From assembly GCA_023228885.1 (NCBI GenBank), contig JALOAJ010000020.1, forward strand, positions 1 to 44,571: DNA of 44,571 bases. The letters run 5' to 3'. Origin of the DNA: Bacillota bacterium. Lineage in GTDB: Bacteria; Bacillota; Clostridia; Monoglobales; Firm-18. Within the stretch, counting starts at the first letter, position 1. Every line of letters begins with the position of its first letter. A program made the translations under genes and the position numbers. This document shows, piece after piece, positions 25,155-33,548 of this stretch. Under the pieces are notes generated by a model, which was given only the letters and a program-made list of their open reading frames with translations, did not search any database and was not told the DNA's origin.

Positions 25155-26297
25155 TTAAGCCTTTTTTTTGGAAAGGCGTATCTCGTTTTTAATTTGACGG
25201 TCTGTGTTTATAATATCCCTAAGCGAAGGGTTTTTTATAAAATAATGCTTGTTAAGATAGCTTTCCACAATATTTTCAATGTCTAAGAAATTTATACTGC
25301 CTTTTAAAAACAAACCGACCGCCGCTTCATTTGCCGCATTTAGCGCTGCCGGGGCGGTGCCCCCTTTTTTACCGGCTTCAACAGCAAGCGGCAGTAACCG
25401 AAAGGAATCGGTGTCGGGAGGCGAAAAAGACAAGCATAAATCGGCAAGGTTTAGTTTTTGGGCTATTTGTTTTGTTCTTTTGGGGAAGGTAATAGCGTAT
25501 TGTATCGGCAGACGCATATCAGGCATTCCCATCTGGGCTAAAATGCTGTTATCGGAGAATTCGACCATCGAATGAATTATGCTTTGGCGATGCACCACAA
25601 CCTCAATATTTTCATATGGAACGCCAAAAAGAAAATGCGCCTCGATAACCTCAAGCCCCTTGTTCATAAGCGTTGCGCTGTCAATCGTAATTTTATTTCC
25701 CATAACCCAGTTGGGGTGTGAAAGCGCTTGCGCCGCAGTTACATTCTTTAATTCTTCTCGTTTCTTTCCGTAAAAAGCGCCGCCGGACGCCGTTAAAATT
25801 ATTTTTTCTGCGTTTGCGCCGCATTGCAAGCATTGAAAAATTGCGCTATGCTCGCTATCGACCGGAATGATATTAACATTATTGTCTTTTGCGGCATTTA
25901 TTATTATATCACCTGCCGCAACAAGCGTTTCTTTGTTGGCAAGCAGTATGTCTTTTTTGCTTTTTATTGCGCAAAGGGTTGGTATAAGCCCCGCAATGCC
26001 GACAATCGATGTCAGCACAGCGTTTGCGCCTTCTGCCGTTGCAGCTTCGCATATCCCGCGAACGCCTGAAACAACCTTTGCGGATGTGTCGGCAACCGCG
26101 ATTTTAAGCTTAGCCGCGGACGCTTCGTCTGCAACCGCCGCAATTTGCGGTTTGTATTTTCGAATTTGCATTTCCAAAAGCGAAATGTTTGTGTTAGTAG
26201 AAATCGCCGCCACGCTTATATCGTCTAACTTATCAATAACATCAAGCGCTTGCCGCCCGATAGAGCCCGTGCTGCCCAGTATTGAAATTTTTTTCAT
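25155..26297 (-). CDS. dxr: 1-deoxy-D-xylulose 5-phosphate reductoisomerase
   Basis: This is the first committed MEP-pathway enzyme, NADPH- and metal-dependent (380 aa). The NADPH fold is at the start (ISILGSTGSIGRQALDVI). The catalytic region has VDSEHSAIFQCLQC, ASGGAF and SHPNWVMGNKITIDSATLMNKGLE. ATG 26297 is preferred to the TTG one codon before, as it lies a good distance after AAAAGGGG. Neighbours cdsA and rseP fit the conserved envelope/isoprenoid run. Confidence 0.96.
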   Translation of the reverse strand: MKKISILGSTGSIGRQALDVIDKLDDISVAAISTNTNISLLEMQIRKYKPQIAAVADEASAAKLKIAVADTSAKVVSGVRGICEAATAEGANAVLTSIVGIAGLIPTLCAIKSKKDILLANKETLVAAGDIIINAAKDNNVNIIPVDSEHSAIFQCLQCGANAEKIILTASGGAFYGKKREELKNVTAAQALSHPNWVMGNKITIDSATLMNKGLEVIEAHFLFGVPYENIEVVVHRQSIIHSMVEFSDNSILAQMGMPDMRLPIQYAITFPKRTKQIAQKLNLADLCLSFSPPDTDSFRLLPLAVEAGKKGGTAPAALNAANEAAVGLFLKGSINFLDIENIVESYLNKHYFIKNPSLRDIINTDRQIKNEIRLSKKKA

Positions 26298-26367
26298 CAA
26301 AATAAGCCCCTTTTAATTTAGAAAGCAAAGGCAAGCCCGCCGTTTGCAAAAAAGCCTTATATGCATT

Positions 26368-27174
26368 TTATATTGTAAACAAAGCCACATTCGACACAAA
26401 CAAATATACTGCCGGGGCGGTAAAAATAACGCTGTCAAAACGGTCCATCACGCCGCCGTGCCCCGGCATAATGTTTCCGTAATCTTTAATGCCGTACTCT
26501 CTTTTAATTCGAGAGGCGGCAAAGTCACCGAATTGCGCAACGGCAGAACAAATAAGACCCAAGCCCAAAACATTTAAATAGTTCACATTATATCTGCTGA
26601 AAAACTGCACCAAAAAGCCATAAACGAGCATTCCGACACAGCTTCCGACAAACCCTCCAATGCTGCCCTCTATCGTTTTTTTGGGGCTGATATGGGGCAG
26701 CATTTTGCGCTTTCCAAAAAACCTTCCCGAAAGATAGGCAAATGTGTCGGTTAAAAACGCGCCAATAAAAACGGTCCATACCAAATATTTTCCAAATGGA
26801 AGCCTTCGTATAAACACAATATGTACTAAAAAGAAACATATTATAACGGTAAGAAAGAACATTTTTGATATGTCTTGAAGCCCAATGGAGCTATTCTTTC
26901 TCATGTAAAGCACAAAAAGTGCCATTGAATAAAAAAATATTATCGAAACCAATAGTGTTTTATCGAAAGAATATGCGAATGTAAAAGAAAATGCCGCAAC
27001 AAGCCCAAGCAATTTAAGCGGAAGGGATTTTGCCAACCCTACCGCATCGCACATTTCAAGCAATGCAAGAAAACTGACGATTGCCACCCCGATGTTTAAA
27101 ATAATTTTATCGGATAGTAAAATGGCAACCAGCATCGCCGCACCGATAATGCCCGAAACTATGCGTGTTTTCAA
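26368..27174 (-). CDS. cdsA: Phosphatidate cytidylyltransferase
   Basis: This is a 268-residue integral membrane enzyme with about 7 spans that makes CDP-diacylglycerol from phosphatidate and CTP. The C-terminal family signature is complete: AQFGDFAASRIKREYGIKD followed by the GHGGVMDRFDS motif with catalytic aspartates (about 215-250). It starts 2 bases after the uppS stop, so the two genes are translationally linked. Confidence 0.95.
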   Translation of the reverse strand: MKTRIVSGIIGAAMLVAILLSDKIILNIGVAIVSFLALLEMCDAVGLAKSLPLKLLGLVAAFSFTFAYSFDKTLLVSIIFFYSMALFVLYMRKNSSIGLQDISKMFFLTVIICFFLVHIVFIRRLPFGKYLVWTVFIGAFLTDTFAYLSGRFFGKRKMLPHISPKKTIEGSIGGFVGSCVGMLVYGFLVQFFSRYNVNYLNVLGLGLICSAVAQFGDFAASRIKREYGIKDYGNIMPGHGGVMDRFDSVIFTAPAVYLFVSNVALFTI

Positions 27175-27176
27175 AA

Positions 27177-27902
27177 TTAAACGCCCCCATATCGTCTGTT
27201 TCTGCTTTGAAAGTCGGCAATTGCGCCCAGCAAATGTTTTTTATCAAAATCCGGCCACAAAACATTTGAAAACCAAAGCTCGGAATATGCACATTGCCAA
27301 AGTAAAAAGTTTGATAAGCGAAGTTCGCCGCTGGGGCGAATAATTAAATCAAGCGGCGGGCTGTCTTTTGTATATAAGTGCCGCTCAATTGTTTGCTCAT
27401 CTATGTCATCTGCGCTTACTTGGCTTTTTACGATGCTTTTAATTGCATGCAAAATCTCATCTCTTGCCCCGTAATTTAGGGCAATGTTAAGTGTCATTCC
27501 GGTGTTATTTGCGGTAAAAGCTTCGGTTTGCGCTATTTTTTCTTTAATTTCTGCCGAAAAGGGGGAAAGGTTCCCAATTGCCTTTAAAATGATGTTTTTA
27601 TCGCCCAGCTCTTTTTGAGCCCTTGAAAGATATTCCAAAAGCAACAGCATTAAATTATCGACCTCATCTTTGGGGCGCCTCCAGTTTTCTGTTGAAAAAG
27701 CATACACCGTCACGGTGTTTATGCCAATCTCCTCGCAAAGCAATGCAACCTTTTTCAACGCCTCGGCGCCATATCGATGCCCTGCCATGCGCGGCAAACC
27801 ACGCTTTTTAGCCCACCTTCCGTTACCGTCCATAATAATTCCGATATGCCGCGGCAGGTTTTCGCTTTCGATTTTAACTTTTGGTTTATTCCAAAACTTC
27901 AT
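27177..27902 (-). CDS. uppS: Undecaprenyl diphosphate synthase
   Basis: This is a cis-prenyltransferase that makes the C55 lipid carrier for peptidoglycan from farnesyl and isopentenyl diphosphates (241 aa). HIGIIMDGNGRWAKKRGLPR carries the catalytic aspartate; YAFSTENWRRP and LIIRPSGELRLSNFLLWQ are also present. ATG 27902 follows GAGG by 9 bases, five bases after the frr stop; the longer frame reaching back into frr is not needed. Confidence 0.95.
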   Translation of the reverse strand: MKFWNKPKVKIESENLPRHIGIIMDGNGRWAKKRGLPRMAGHRYGAEALKKVALLCEEIGINTVTVYAFSTENWRRPKDEVDNLMLLLLEYLSRAQKELGDKNIILKAIGNLSPFSAEIKEKIAQTEAFTANNTGMTLNIALNYGARDEILHAIKSIVKSQVSADDIDEQTIERHLYTKDSPPLDLIIRPSGELRLSNFLLWQCAYSELWFSNVLWPDFDKKHLLGAIADFQSRNRRYGGV

Positions 27903-27906
27903 ACTT

Positions 27907-28452
27907 TTAAACCTCAAGAATGTCCTTTTCCTTTGCTTCTGTGACATTGTCTAATTCTTTTATTTTTGCATCGGTAAGCTTTTGAATGTCCGTCTCAAAA
28001 ACTCGCAGGTCATCTTCCGTTATTTCGGATTTTTTCTTTAAATTTTTAAAATAGTCAATTGCCTCTCGCCTTATTGCCCTTATTTGCACCTTTGCGCCTT
28101 CACATTTTTTAAACAGACCCTTAACAAGCTCTTTTCGCCGTTCCTCGGTGGGGGTAGGGAAATTAAGACGAATTAATTTGCCGTCATTTTGCGGGTTAAT
28201 GCCTAAGTCGGATTTTAATATTGCCCTTTCAATTTCAGGCAAAAGCGTGGCGTCCCAAGGCTGAATTACCATTAAATGCGCCTCGGGGATTGAAACATTG
28301 CCCACTTGCGGGATGGGGGTGGGTGTGCCGTAATACTCAACGGTGATTTTGTCTAAAACAGCAGGGTTTGCTCTTCCCGCTCTTATTGTTGCAATGTCAT
28401 CGGCATATGCCTCAATTGATTTGTCCATCTTTTGTTCAAACTCTGATAACAT
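27907..28452 (-). CDS. frr: Ribosome recycling factor
   Basis: This 181-residue factor splits post-termination ribosomes with EF-G. The family start (MLSEFEQKMDKSIEAYADDIATIRAGRANPAVLD), the NP-Q-DGKLIRL-P-PTEERRKELVK hinge region and the long C-terminal helices are all present. AGGAGG lies shortly before the ATG. It sits between pyrH and uppS in the usual order. Confidence 0.97.
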   Translation of the reverse strand: MLSEFEQKMDKSIEAYADDIATIRAGRANPAVLDKITVEYYGTPTPIPQVGNVSIPEAHLMVIQPWDATLLPEIERAILKSDLGINPQNDGKLIRLNFPTPTEERRKELVKGLFKKCEGAKVQIRAIRREAIDYFKNLKKKSEITEDDLRVFETDIQKLTDAKIKELDNVTEAKEKDILEV

Positions 28453-28493
28453 GTCAGACTAAACCTCCTAATTTTTAATTAAAATTTGATATT

Positions 28494-29195
28494 TTATTTA
28501 ATCAAGGTGCCTATTATTTCACCTTTTATCGCTTTGGTTATGTTGCCCGGCTGCTCTATCCCGAAAACCAAAATGGGAATGTTATTATCCATGCAAAGTG
28601 ATGCGGCGGTAGAATCCATAACGCCCAAGCCTTTGTTTAGCACATCAAGATATTTAATATAATCGAATTTCACTGCCTCTTTGTTTTCGTTCGGGTCACT
28701 GTCATACACGCCGTCAACTTTTTTGGCAAGCAAAATTACATCTGCATCCATTTCCGCTGCGCGAAGCGCCGCTGCGGTGTCAGTTGTGAAATAAGGGTTG
28801 CCCGTACCGCATGCGAAAATTACAACACGCTCCTTTTCCAAATGTCTGATTGCCTTGTTCCTGATGTACGGCTCTGCAATGGCACGCATTTCTATTGCCG
28901 TTTGCACTCGTGTGGGCACGCCCCGGTGCTCCAATGCGTCTTGCAACGCAAGCGCATTTATAACGGTTGCAAGCATGCCCATGTGGTCCGCCCTTGTTCT
29001 GTCCATGTTTTTGCCCGTCCTGCCGCGCCAAAAGTTCCCGCCGCCGCAGACAATGCCGATTTTAACCCCAATATCGGTGCAAATTTTAATTTCATCCGAT
29101 ATGGAGTTTATAGTGTCCGGGTCGATACCGAACCCTTTTGCACCTGCCAAAGCTTCACCGCTTATTTTTAAAATCACCCTGTTATATTTAGGCAT
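28494..29195 (-). CDS. pyrH: UMP kinase
   Basis: This is an amino-acid-kinase-fold enzyme (233 aa) that phosphorylates UMP. The N-terminal LKISGEALAG, the GGGNFWRGR loop and the C-terminal DPNENKEAVKFD segment match the bacterial hexameric UMP kinases. It is the first gene of the minus-strand run; rpsB and tsf, its frequent upstream neighbours, are not here. A promoter lies at 29268-29296. Confidence 0.96.
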   Translation of the reverse strand: MPKYNRVILKISGEALAGAKGFGIDPDTINSISDEIKICTDIGVKIGIVCGGGNFWRGRTGKNMDRTRADHMGMLATVINALALQDALEHRGVPTRVQTAIEMRAIAEPYIRNKAIRHLEKERVVIFACGTGNPYFTTDTAAALRAAEMDADVILLAKKVDGVYDSDPNENKEAVKFDYIKYLDVLNKGLGVMDSTAASLCMDNNIPILVFGIEQPGNITKAIKGEIIGTLIK

Positions 29196-29267
29196 AATTG
29201 CAAATTACCCCCTACGCTGCTTAATTTTGATACTATCTAAAAGAACATAACTTCCCATTTTGGTATT

Positions 29268-29296
29268 ATTCTATCAAAAGGATGAGTAAATGTAAA
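29268..29296 (-). promoter_or_regulatory. Sigma-A promoter of the pyrH-to-polC run
   Basis: On the minus strand TTTACA (29296-29291), a 17-base spacer and TAGAAT (29273-29268) lie about 70 bases before the pyrH ATG. The rest of the 29196-29374 gap shows no gene. Confidence 0.6.
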
Positions 29297-29374
29297 GCAA
29301 AACTTGTAAATATTCATTATAAATTGCCCTAATTCGGTTCGACAAGCAAGGAAGCCATGGCAGAAGGACATTTT

Positions 29375-30082
29375 TCACACATTTTTGTTAAGTAAGCCGG
29401 TTTTAATGGCATTAAAAACCATCCGCCTTATATTGCTGTTTTCTTTTTCCAACGATAAAAACAGATTTTTAATAAACTCCCTTTTTGTATTACCGTTTGC
29501 AGGGCAAGGATTATGCAAAACAGGCAGGTTTTTATTTTTTGCAAACCTTGCAATGGGCTTTTCTTCAATATAAATAAGGGGGCGTATAACAGTTAAATCC
29601 ATTCTGTCAAGATAGGTGACGGGTGAAAAGCAATACAGCCTTGCCTCGTAAAAAAGGGATAAGAAAAATGTTTCGATGGCGTCATCAAAGTGATGCCCCA
29701 ACGCAACCTTTTTGCATCCGTTTTCAACAGCAAGCTTGTTAAGCGCTCCCCTTCTGAGATTTGCGCAAAGAGAACAAGGGTTCTTTTCGTTGCGTGTTTT
29801 AAACAACACATTTGCAATGCTGGTTTTATGCGTTATATATTCAACGCCTAACTTATCGCAATACCTTGCTATTGCATCAAAATTTGCACCTTCAAAACCC
29901 ATATCAACCGTTATCGCTTTGAGCGTAAAGCGGCATGGCAGATATTTTTGCATTGATGAGAGCACCGAAAGCGCCGCAATGCTGTCCTTTCCGCCTGAAA
30001 GACCCACCGCAATGCTGTCTCCGTCTTGAATCATATCATAATCGTTTATTGCGCGCCGCACGACGCCTTCTATGTTTTTCAT
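29375..30082 (-). CDS. TtcA/TtuA-family tRNA thiolation PP-loop protein
   Basis: This is a 235-residue ATP pyrophosphatase. The PP-loop SGGKDS is at about 29-34; cysteines of the CSLC pair (about 101-104) and the late CPANGNTKREFIKNL segment suit the Fe-S-dependent TtcA/TtuA group that inserts sulfur into tRNA bases. Which base is modified cannot be told from sequence. It is separated from pyrH by 179 bases and is divergent from rplM across 231 bases. Confidence 0.8.
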   Translation of the reverse strand: MKNIEGVVRRAINDYDMIQDGDSIAVGLSGGKDSIAALSVLSSMQKYLPCRFTLKAITVDMGFEGANFDAIARYCDKLGVEYITHKTSIANVLFKTRNEKNPCSLCANLRRGALNKLAVENGCKKVALGHHFDDAIETFFLSLFYEARLYCFSPVTYLDRMDLTVIRPLIYIEEKPIARFAKNKNLPVLHNPCPANGNTKREFIKNLFLSLEKENSNIRRMVFNAIKTGLLNKNV

Positions 30083-30201
30083 AAATTAAATTGTAACACA
30101 TAAAAAGATAAAATGATAATGCTGTAATAAGGAGCATACGGGCAGAATAACGCGAAAAACGCAGAAACGAAAATGCAAATTAAAATAATTAAAAAAAGTG
30201 C

Positions 30202-30230
30202 TTGACATTACCTTAACTTTATATTAAAAT
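30202..30230 (+). promoter_or_regulatory. Sigma-A promoter of rplM-rpsI
   Basis: TTGACA (30202-30207), a 17-base spacer and TAAAAT (30225-30230), giving a leader of about 77 bases before the GTG start. The rest of the 30083-30313 gap shows no gene. Confidence 0.8.
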
Positions 30231-30313
30231 ATGAAATGCTATTTTCAATTAAACTATAATAGGGTTTTAATTCAAATAGGTGTAAAGGCATATTTAAACA
30301 GGGAGGTAAAAAA

Positions 30314-30751
30314 GTGAAAACTTTTATGGAAAAGGCTCAAAACGCTGACAAGAAGTGGTATATAATTGATGCCGCCGGCAAACCATTGGGCAGGGTTGCT
30401 GTAACAGCCGCCGTAATTTTGCGCGGCAAGCACAAACCGACATACACGCCAAATGTTGATTGCGGGGATTTTGTCATAATTATTAACACCGACAAGGCAG
30501 TTTTAACAGGTAACAAACTTGATCAAAAAATGTGGCATCGTCACACCGGTTATGTTGGCGGTTTAAAATCGGTAAAATATCGAAGTTTAATGGCAACAAG
30601 GTCGGATAAGGCAATGATGCTTGCGGTGGAGGGAATGCTTCCGCATAACAGCTTGGGCAGGTCGGCTTTACGAAAGCTTAGGGTGTATAAAAACGACAAA
30701 CATGAACATCAGGCACAGCAGCCTGTTATGTGGGAACGCGAAATTAAATAA
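30314..30751 (+). CDS. rplM: 50S ribosomal protein L13
   Basis: 145 residues. The family signature is visible (WYIIDAAGKPLGRVAVTAA, NVDCGDFVIIIN, KMWHRHTGYVGGLK, MLPHNSLGRSALRKLRVYK). GTG 30314 follows GGGAGG by 7 bases. It forms the standard two-gene operon with rpsI, 19 bases downstream. Confidence 0.97.
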   Translation: MKTFMEKAQNADKKWYIIDAAGKPLGRVAVTAAVILRGKHKPTYTPNVDCGDFVIIINTDKAVLTGNKLDQKMWHRHTGYVGGLKSVKYRSLMATRSDKAMMLAVEGMLPHNSLGRSALRKLRVYKNDKHEHQAQQPVMWEREIK

Positions 30752-30770
30752 TTAAAGAAGGGTGATATAA

Positions 30771-31163
30771 ATGGCAGCAGTTTCATATTACGGCACAGGC
30801 AGGCGTAAAAAATCCATAGCAAGAGTTCGCCTTGTTCCGGGAACCGGAATAATTACAATAAACAAGCGTGATATTGACGACTTTTTTGGTCTTGATACGC
30901 TAAAGCTTATAACACGCCAGCCGCTTGAAGCAACACAAACAACCGGCAAATTTGATGTTATATCAACGGTAACGGGCGGCGGGGTTACAGGGCAGGCAGG
31001 CGCAATCCGTCTTGGCATTGCTCGCGCTTTGTTAGAGGTTGACGGCGAGTTTCGTCCTATCTTAAAATCAAAAGGCTTGTTGACTCGTGACCCACGAATG
31101 AAGGAGCGCAAAAAGTATGGGCTCAAAGGCGCAAGGCGTGCACCGCAATTCTCAAAAAGATAG
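30771..31163 (+). CDS. rpsI: 30S ribosomal protein S9
   Basis: 130 residues, complete. YYGTGRRKKSIARVRL at the start, the GGGVTGQAGAIRLGIARAL core and the basic C-terminal tail ending KYGLKGARRAPQFSKR, which reaches the ribosomal P site, are all intact. It is followed by a strong terminator and then the left end of the integrated element. Confidence 0.97.
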   Translation: MAAVSYYGTGRRKKSIARVRLVPGTGIITINKRDIDDFFGLDTLKLITRQPLEATQTTGKFDVISTVTGGGVTGQAGAIRLGIARALLEVDGEFRPILKSKGLLTRDPRMKERKKYGLKGARRAPQFSKR

Positions 31164-31187
31164 AAAAGTTCAATATTTCAACACAGT

Positions 31188-31222
31188 CAAATCCCCACAA
31201 ACAAAGGGTTTGTGGGGATTTG
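31188..31222 (+). terminator. Terminator of rplM-rpsI
   Basis: A perfect 15-bp stem: CAAATCCCCACAAAC (31188-31202) with GTTTGTGGGGATTTG (31208-31222), 5-base loop, then TTCAATTTT. It lies 24 bases after the rpsI stop. Confidence 0.85.
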
Positions 31223-31262
31223 TTCAATTTTAAAGTCGCACAGGGTCAGCATAGGTTAGAAC

Positions 31263-31298
31263 GGTGATACACAAAAGACTTACAGGTGCTACACAAAA
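31263..31298. repeat. Left att-like region of the integrated element
   Basis: Two direct repeats GGTGATACACAAAA (31263-31276) and GGTGCTACACAAAA (31285-31298) are spaced 22 bases apart, with AAAGACTTACA (31274-31284) between them. The same AAAGACTTACA and a third, looser copy of the repeat occur at the right end (43287-43311). The 25-base blocks at the two ends match at 21 positions. This is the likely left junction; the exact crossover cannot be fixed here. Confidence 0.55.
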
Positions 31299-31312
31299 AA
31301 TTAGATAAAAGC

Positions 31313-31339
31313 AGGACTGACCTTTCCTTGGTCAGTCCT
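31313..31339 (-). terminator. Terminator-like hairpin after the integrase gene
   Basis: AGGACTGACC (31313-31322) and GGTCAGTCCT (31330-31339) form a perfect 10-bp stem with a 7-base loop, just beyond the integrase stop on the minus strand, followed there by GCTTTTAT. Confidence 0.65.
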
Positions 31340-31343
31340 AATT

Positions 31344-32435
31344 TTATAACTTATTCAGTTCGGTTCTTAATTTTTCAAATTCAAAATGGGTATAGACCAT
31401 TTCACCTATGCCCTTACCGCTATGACCTTGAATCTTCCTTCTCATGGCTTCATCAAGCTGTTTTTCCTTCCACATGGTGGTGAAGGTATGTCTTGTATCA
31501 TTTGGTGTGTGGTCTTTAATTTCATTAACAGCATTTCTGTATTGCAGGATGCCCATATCAGTCAGAAGCGGTTTCCAGTAGGTTTCAGTGTATTGCCCAT
31601 GATTAGTATCAAATAGGATTTTCTTTCCGTTCAACTGTGTTATAAGGTATTCTGTATCAGACTTCTGCATCCAGTGCTGAAAGAAGGGAAAAACCTTGTC
31701 ATGAATCGGTACTTTACGAACAGCATTATCATTTTTACCCTTTTCAATATAAAATGATTTTTCTTCCAAATTGACACTTTGTTTTTTAACATTAAACATT
31801 TCACCGGGTCGGACACCTGAATATATTAGCATCAGGATTACTTGAATATATTCATTCTTTTCTGCCCATGCCCACATGGTGTTGATTTCAGAATCAGTGA
31901 ACCGGAAATGTTTATCACTTTTAACTGCTTTTCCTATATCCACATATTCAACAATATGTTTATCCTTTCCAATGATTTCATTTTTTACCGCATAATCAAA
32001 TAGCTGATTGAACAGAATTTTCAACTTCTTTAGTGTAGGATAATTCTTTCCGGAAGAATCAACAGCACCTTGAAGATGCGAAAGTTTTATATCAACAAAC
32101 CGGATGCTTTCAATACCGTTGCACAGCTTATATGATGCCTGATATCCATTTATATTTGACCGGCTTATTTCTTCAAATTTCCGTTCTGACCATTTATCAT
32201 ATACTTCTGCAAAGGTAATATCAGATGGTATGTCATAAGGGTTAGCGTTATATTCTGCCAATGCTTGAAGTGCTTCTGCTTTGGTCGCATAATAACCGAT
32301 ATATTTATACTTCCTGCCCAATTTCCCTGTTGCTTCATCAATGATATACCATGATTCAGTTTTACGGACTGCCCAAGGTCTTCTTCTTGTTCCCGGCAGT
32401 TTATACACGCTGCCATATGAATTTGGTAATTTCAT
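31344..32435 (-). CDS. Tyrosine recombinase (integrase) of the element
   Basis: This is a 363-residue site-specific recombinase. An N-terminal arm-binding region (about 1-70, with GYYATKAEALQALAEYN typical of the AP2-like domain) is followed by a SAM-like core-binding part (about 73-165) and the catalytic domain (about 175-355). Catalytic residues: R209 in YSGVRPGEM, R315 and H316 in NDTRHTF, H338 in GHSG and Y348 in VYTHFEF. The first histidine of the usual HxxR box is asparagine (N312). The gene points toward the left end and lies at the element's edge, as is normal. The upstream ribosome site is AGGAAGGATG. Confidence 0.92.
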   Translation of the reverse strand: MKLPNSYGSVYKLPGTRRRPWAVRKTESWYIIDEATGKLGRKYKYIGYYATKAEALQALAEYNANPYDIPSDITFAEVYDKWSERKFEEISRSNINGYQASYKLCNGIESIRFVDIKLSHLQGAVDSSGKNYPTLKKLKILFNQLFDYAVKNEIIGKDKHIVEYVDIGKAVKSDKHFRFTDSEINTMWAWAEKNEYIQVILMLIYSGVRPGEMFNVKKQSVNLEEKSFYIEKGKNDNAVRKVPIHDKVFPFFQHWMQKSDTEYLITQLNGKKILFDTNHGQYTETYWKPLLTDMGILQYRNAVNEIKDHTPNDTRHTFTTMWKEKQLDEAMRRKIQGHSGKGIGEMVYTHFEFEKLRTELNKL

Positions 32436-32601
32436 AAAATATCATCCTTCCTATTGAATTTTCAAGGAAGAAATGATATAATAAATATAATCAAATCATC
32501 CTTGATTGCTTGACCGCTTTCATTTTTTGATTTGGTTGCTTTCTGAATCCTTCGGTTGCAGCCGGGGGATTCTTCTTTATCACCACTGCAACGGTGATAT
32601 A
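32436..32601. other. Gap between integrase and repressor with hairpins
   Basis: GAATCC (32545-32550) pairs with GGATTC (32567-32572) and encloses a second stem CGG/CCG; ATCACC (32579-32584) pairs with GGTGAT (32593-32598). A 27-base segment (32517-32543) recurs inverted at 35657-35683 with 2 mismatches. No gene is seen. Confidence 0.45.
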
Positions 32602-33072
32602 TTATTCAATCGTGTTTTCATTGTTGAGTTTGTCTGAACCGTTTTCTGTTATTGCAGAAGGCGGTTCTTTTTTGTTTTTCTGACTTTGTACAAGAATAAG
32701 TCCTTCAAGTGATTCCTTATTCTTTTCCTGTAATGCTTCAAATTCTGATTGTACAAACTCTGCGGTAACTCCATTGTTTTGAATTTCTACTGAATATGAA
32801 GTTTCAGAACATTGATGCACAAAGACGGAATAACCAAGCGACTTCAAATAGGTAATAAAGGATTCAAATTCATTGACTATCTTCCATCCAACCAAATCAT
32901 TTGGATGAACATTAAGAACTTCTGCTATTTTTTCAATTGTATCTTTGCTTGGCTCTCGTTGTTCTTTTTCATATCGCATAATTGCTACTCCGGACATACC
33001 AATTGCATTGCCAAGTTCTTCTTGGGTCATGCCTTTTGTTTTTCTTGCATTTTTAATAAGATTTCCAGTCAT
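32602..33072 (-). CDS. XRE-family repressor (CI-like)
   Basis: This is a 156-residue protein. The N-terminal helix-turn-helix of the Xre/CI class occupies about residues 5-60 (MTQEELGNAIGMSGVAIMRYEKEQREPS). The rest is not a recognisable LexA-type peptidase domain: no Ser-Lys protease motifs are seen, so induction would not be by RecA-stimulated self-cleavage. It is transcribed away from a second HTH gene through a shared operator region with three related sites. Most likely this is the element's maintenance repressor. Ribosome site AGGTG lies before the ATG. Confidence 0.82.
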   Translation of the reverse strand: MTGNLIKNARKTKGMTQEELGNAIGMSGVAIMRYEKEQREPSKDTIEKIAEVLNVHPNDLVGWKIVNEFESFITYLKSLGYSVFVHQCSETSYSVEIQNNGVTAEFVQSEFEALQEKNKESLEGLILVQSQKNKKEPPSAITENGSDKLNNENTIE

Positions 33073-33093
33073 TTAATCACCTGCCTTTATAAC

Positions 33094-33191
33094 ATAATAA
33101 CACTAAACAACCATATTGTCAATATATTTTCTAAAACCCATTGACAAACAACCGAATTGGTAGTATAATAAACATAACAACCATAATGGTT
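33094..33191. promoter_or_regulatory. Divergent lysogeny-type switch: two promoters and three operators
   Basis: The leftward promoter is TTGACA (33122-33117) with TATTAT (33099-33094) and a 17-base spacer. The rightward promoter is TTGACA (33141-33146) with TATAAT (33164-33169) and a 17-base spacer. Three related sites overlap them: AACAACCATATTGT (33106-33119), AACAACCGAATTGGT (33147-33161) and AACAACCATAATGGTT (33176-33191). The shared core is AACC(N5)GGTT-like with an ACA prefix. One lies in the leftward promoter, one between the rightward -35 and -10, and one at its start point. Confidence 0.78.
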
Positions 33192-33215
33192 AAATTAAAG
33201 AAGGGAAGTGACGAA

Positions 33216-33467
33216 TTGGTTACACCGATAAAAATCAAAAGAATCAAATTAGGAATCAAACAAAAAGATTTGGCTTTTGCTGTTGGGATTACACCTCAAT
33301 ACATGATGCATATTGAAAACGGAAAAGCCAAAAACCCAAGTATCAATGTAATGAAGAAATTGGCTGATGCATTGAATAGTTCAGTCCAAGAATTATTCTT
33401 TGAAATGGAAGCTGCAACTTCCAATCAGTCCAGTAAGGATTCAGAAAGCAACGTAAATCAAGATTAA
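33216..33467 (+). CDS. Small XRE-family regulator (Cro-like)
   Basis: This 83-residue protein is nearly all helix-turn-helix (about 5-62: IKIKRIKLGIKQKDLAFAVG then PQYMMHIENGKAKNPSINV), with a short disordered tail. TTG 33216 is chosen because GGGA precedes it by 9 bases and the transcript from 33164-33169 starts about 40 bases upstream; earlier in-frame codons include ones upstream of the transcript start. The divergent position relative to the repressor suggests a Cro-type or activator role at the start of the replication operon. Confidence 0.78.
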   Translation: MVTPIKIKRIKLGIKQKDLAFAVGITPQYMMHIENGKAKNPSINVMKKLADALNSSVQELFFEMEAATSNQSSKDSESNVNQD

Positions 33468-33482
33468 GAAAGGATTTTGACT

Positions 33483-33548
33483 ATGAAAAAAGCAAAAGCA
33501 AAAGTGAAAGGAAGTGGGAACATCAATGATAAGAGATACATTTTATAA
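33483..33548 (+). CDS. Possible 21-residue basic leader peptide
   Basis: ATG 33483 follows GAAAGG by 9 bases and opens a 21-codon frame rich in lysine (begins MKKAKAKVKG) that overlaps the first codons of the primase gene in another frame. It could couple primase translation to upstream translation. It may be chance; no family is recognised. Confidence 0.3.
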   Translation: MKKAKAKVKGSGNINDKRYIL

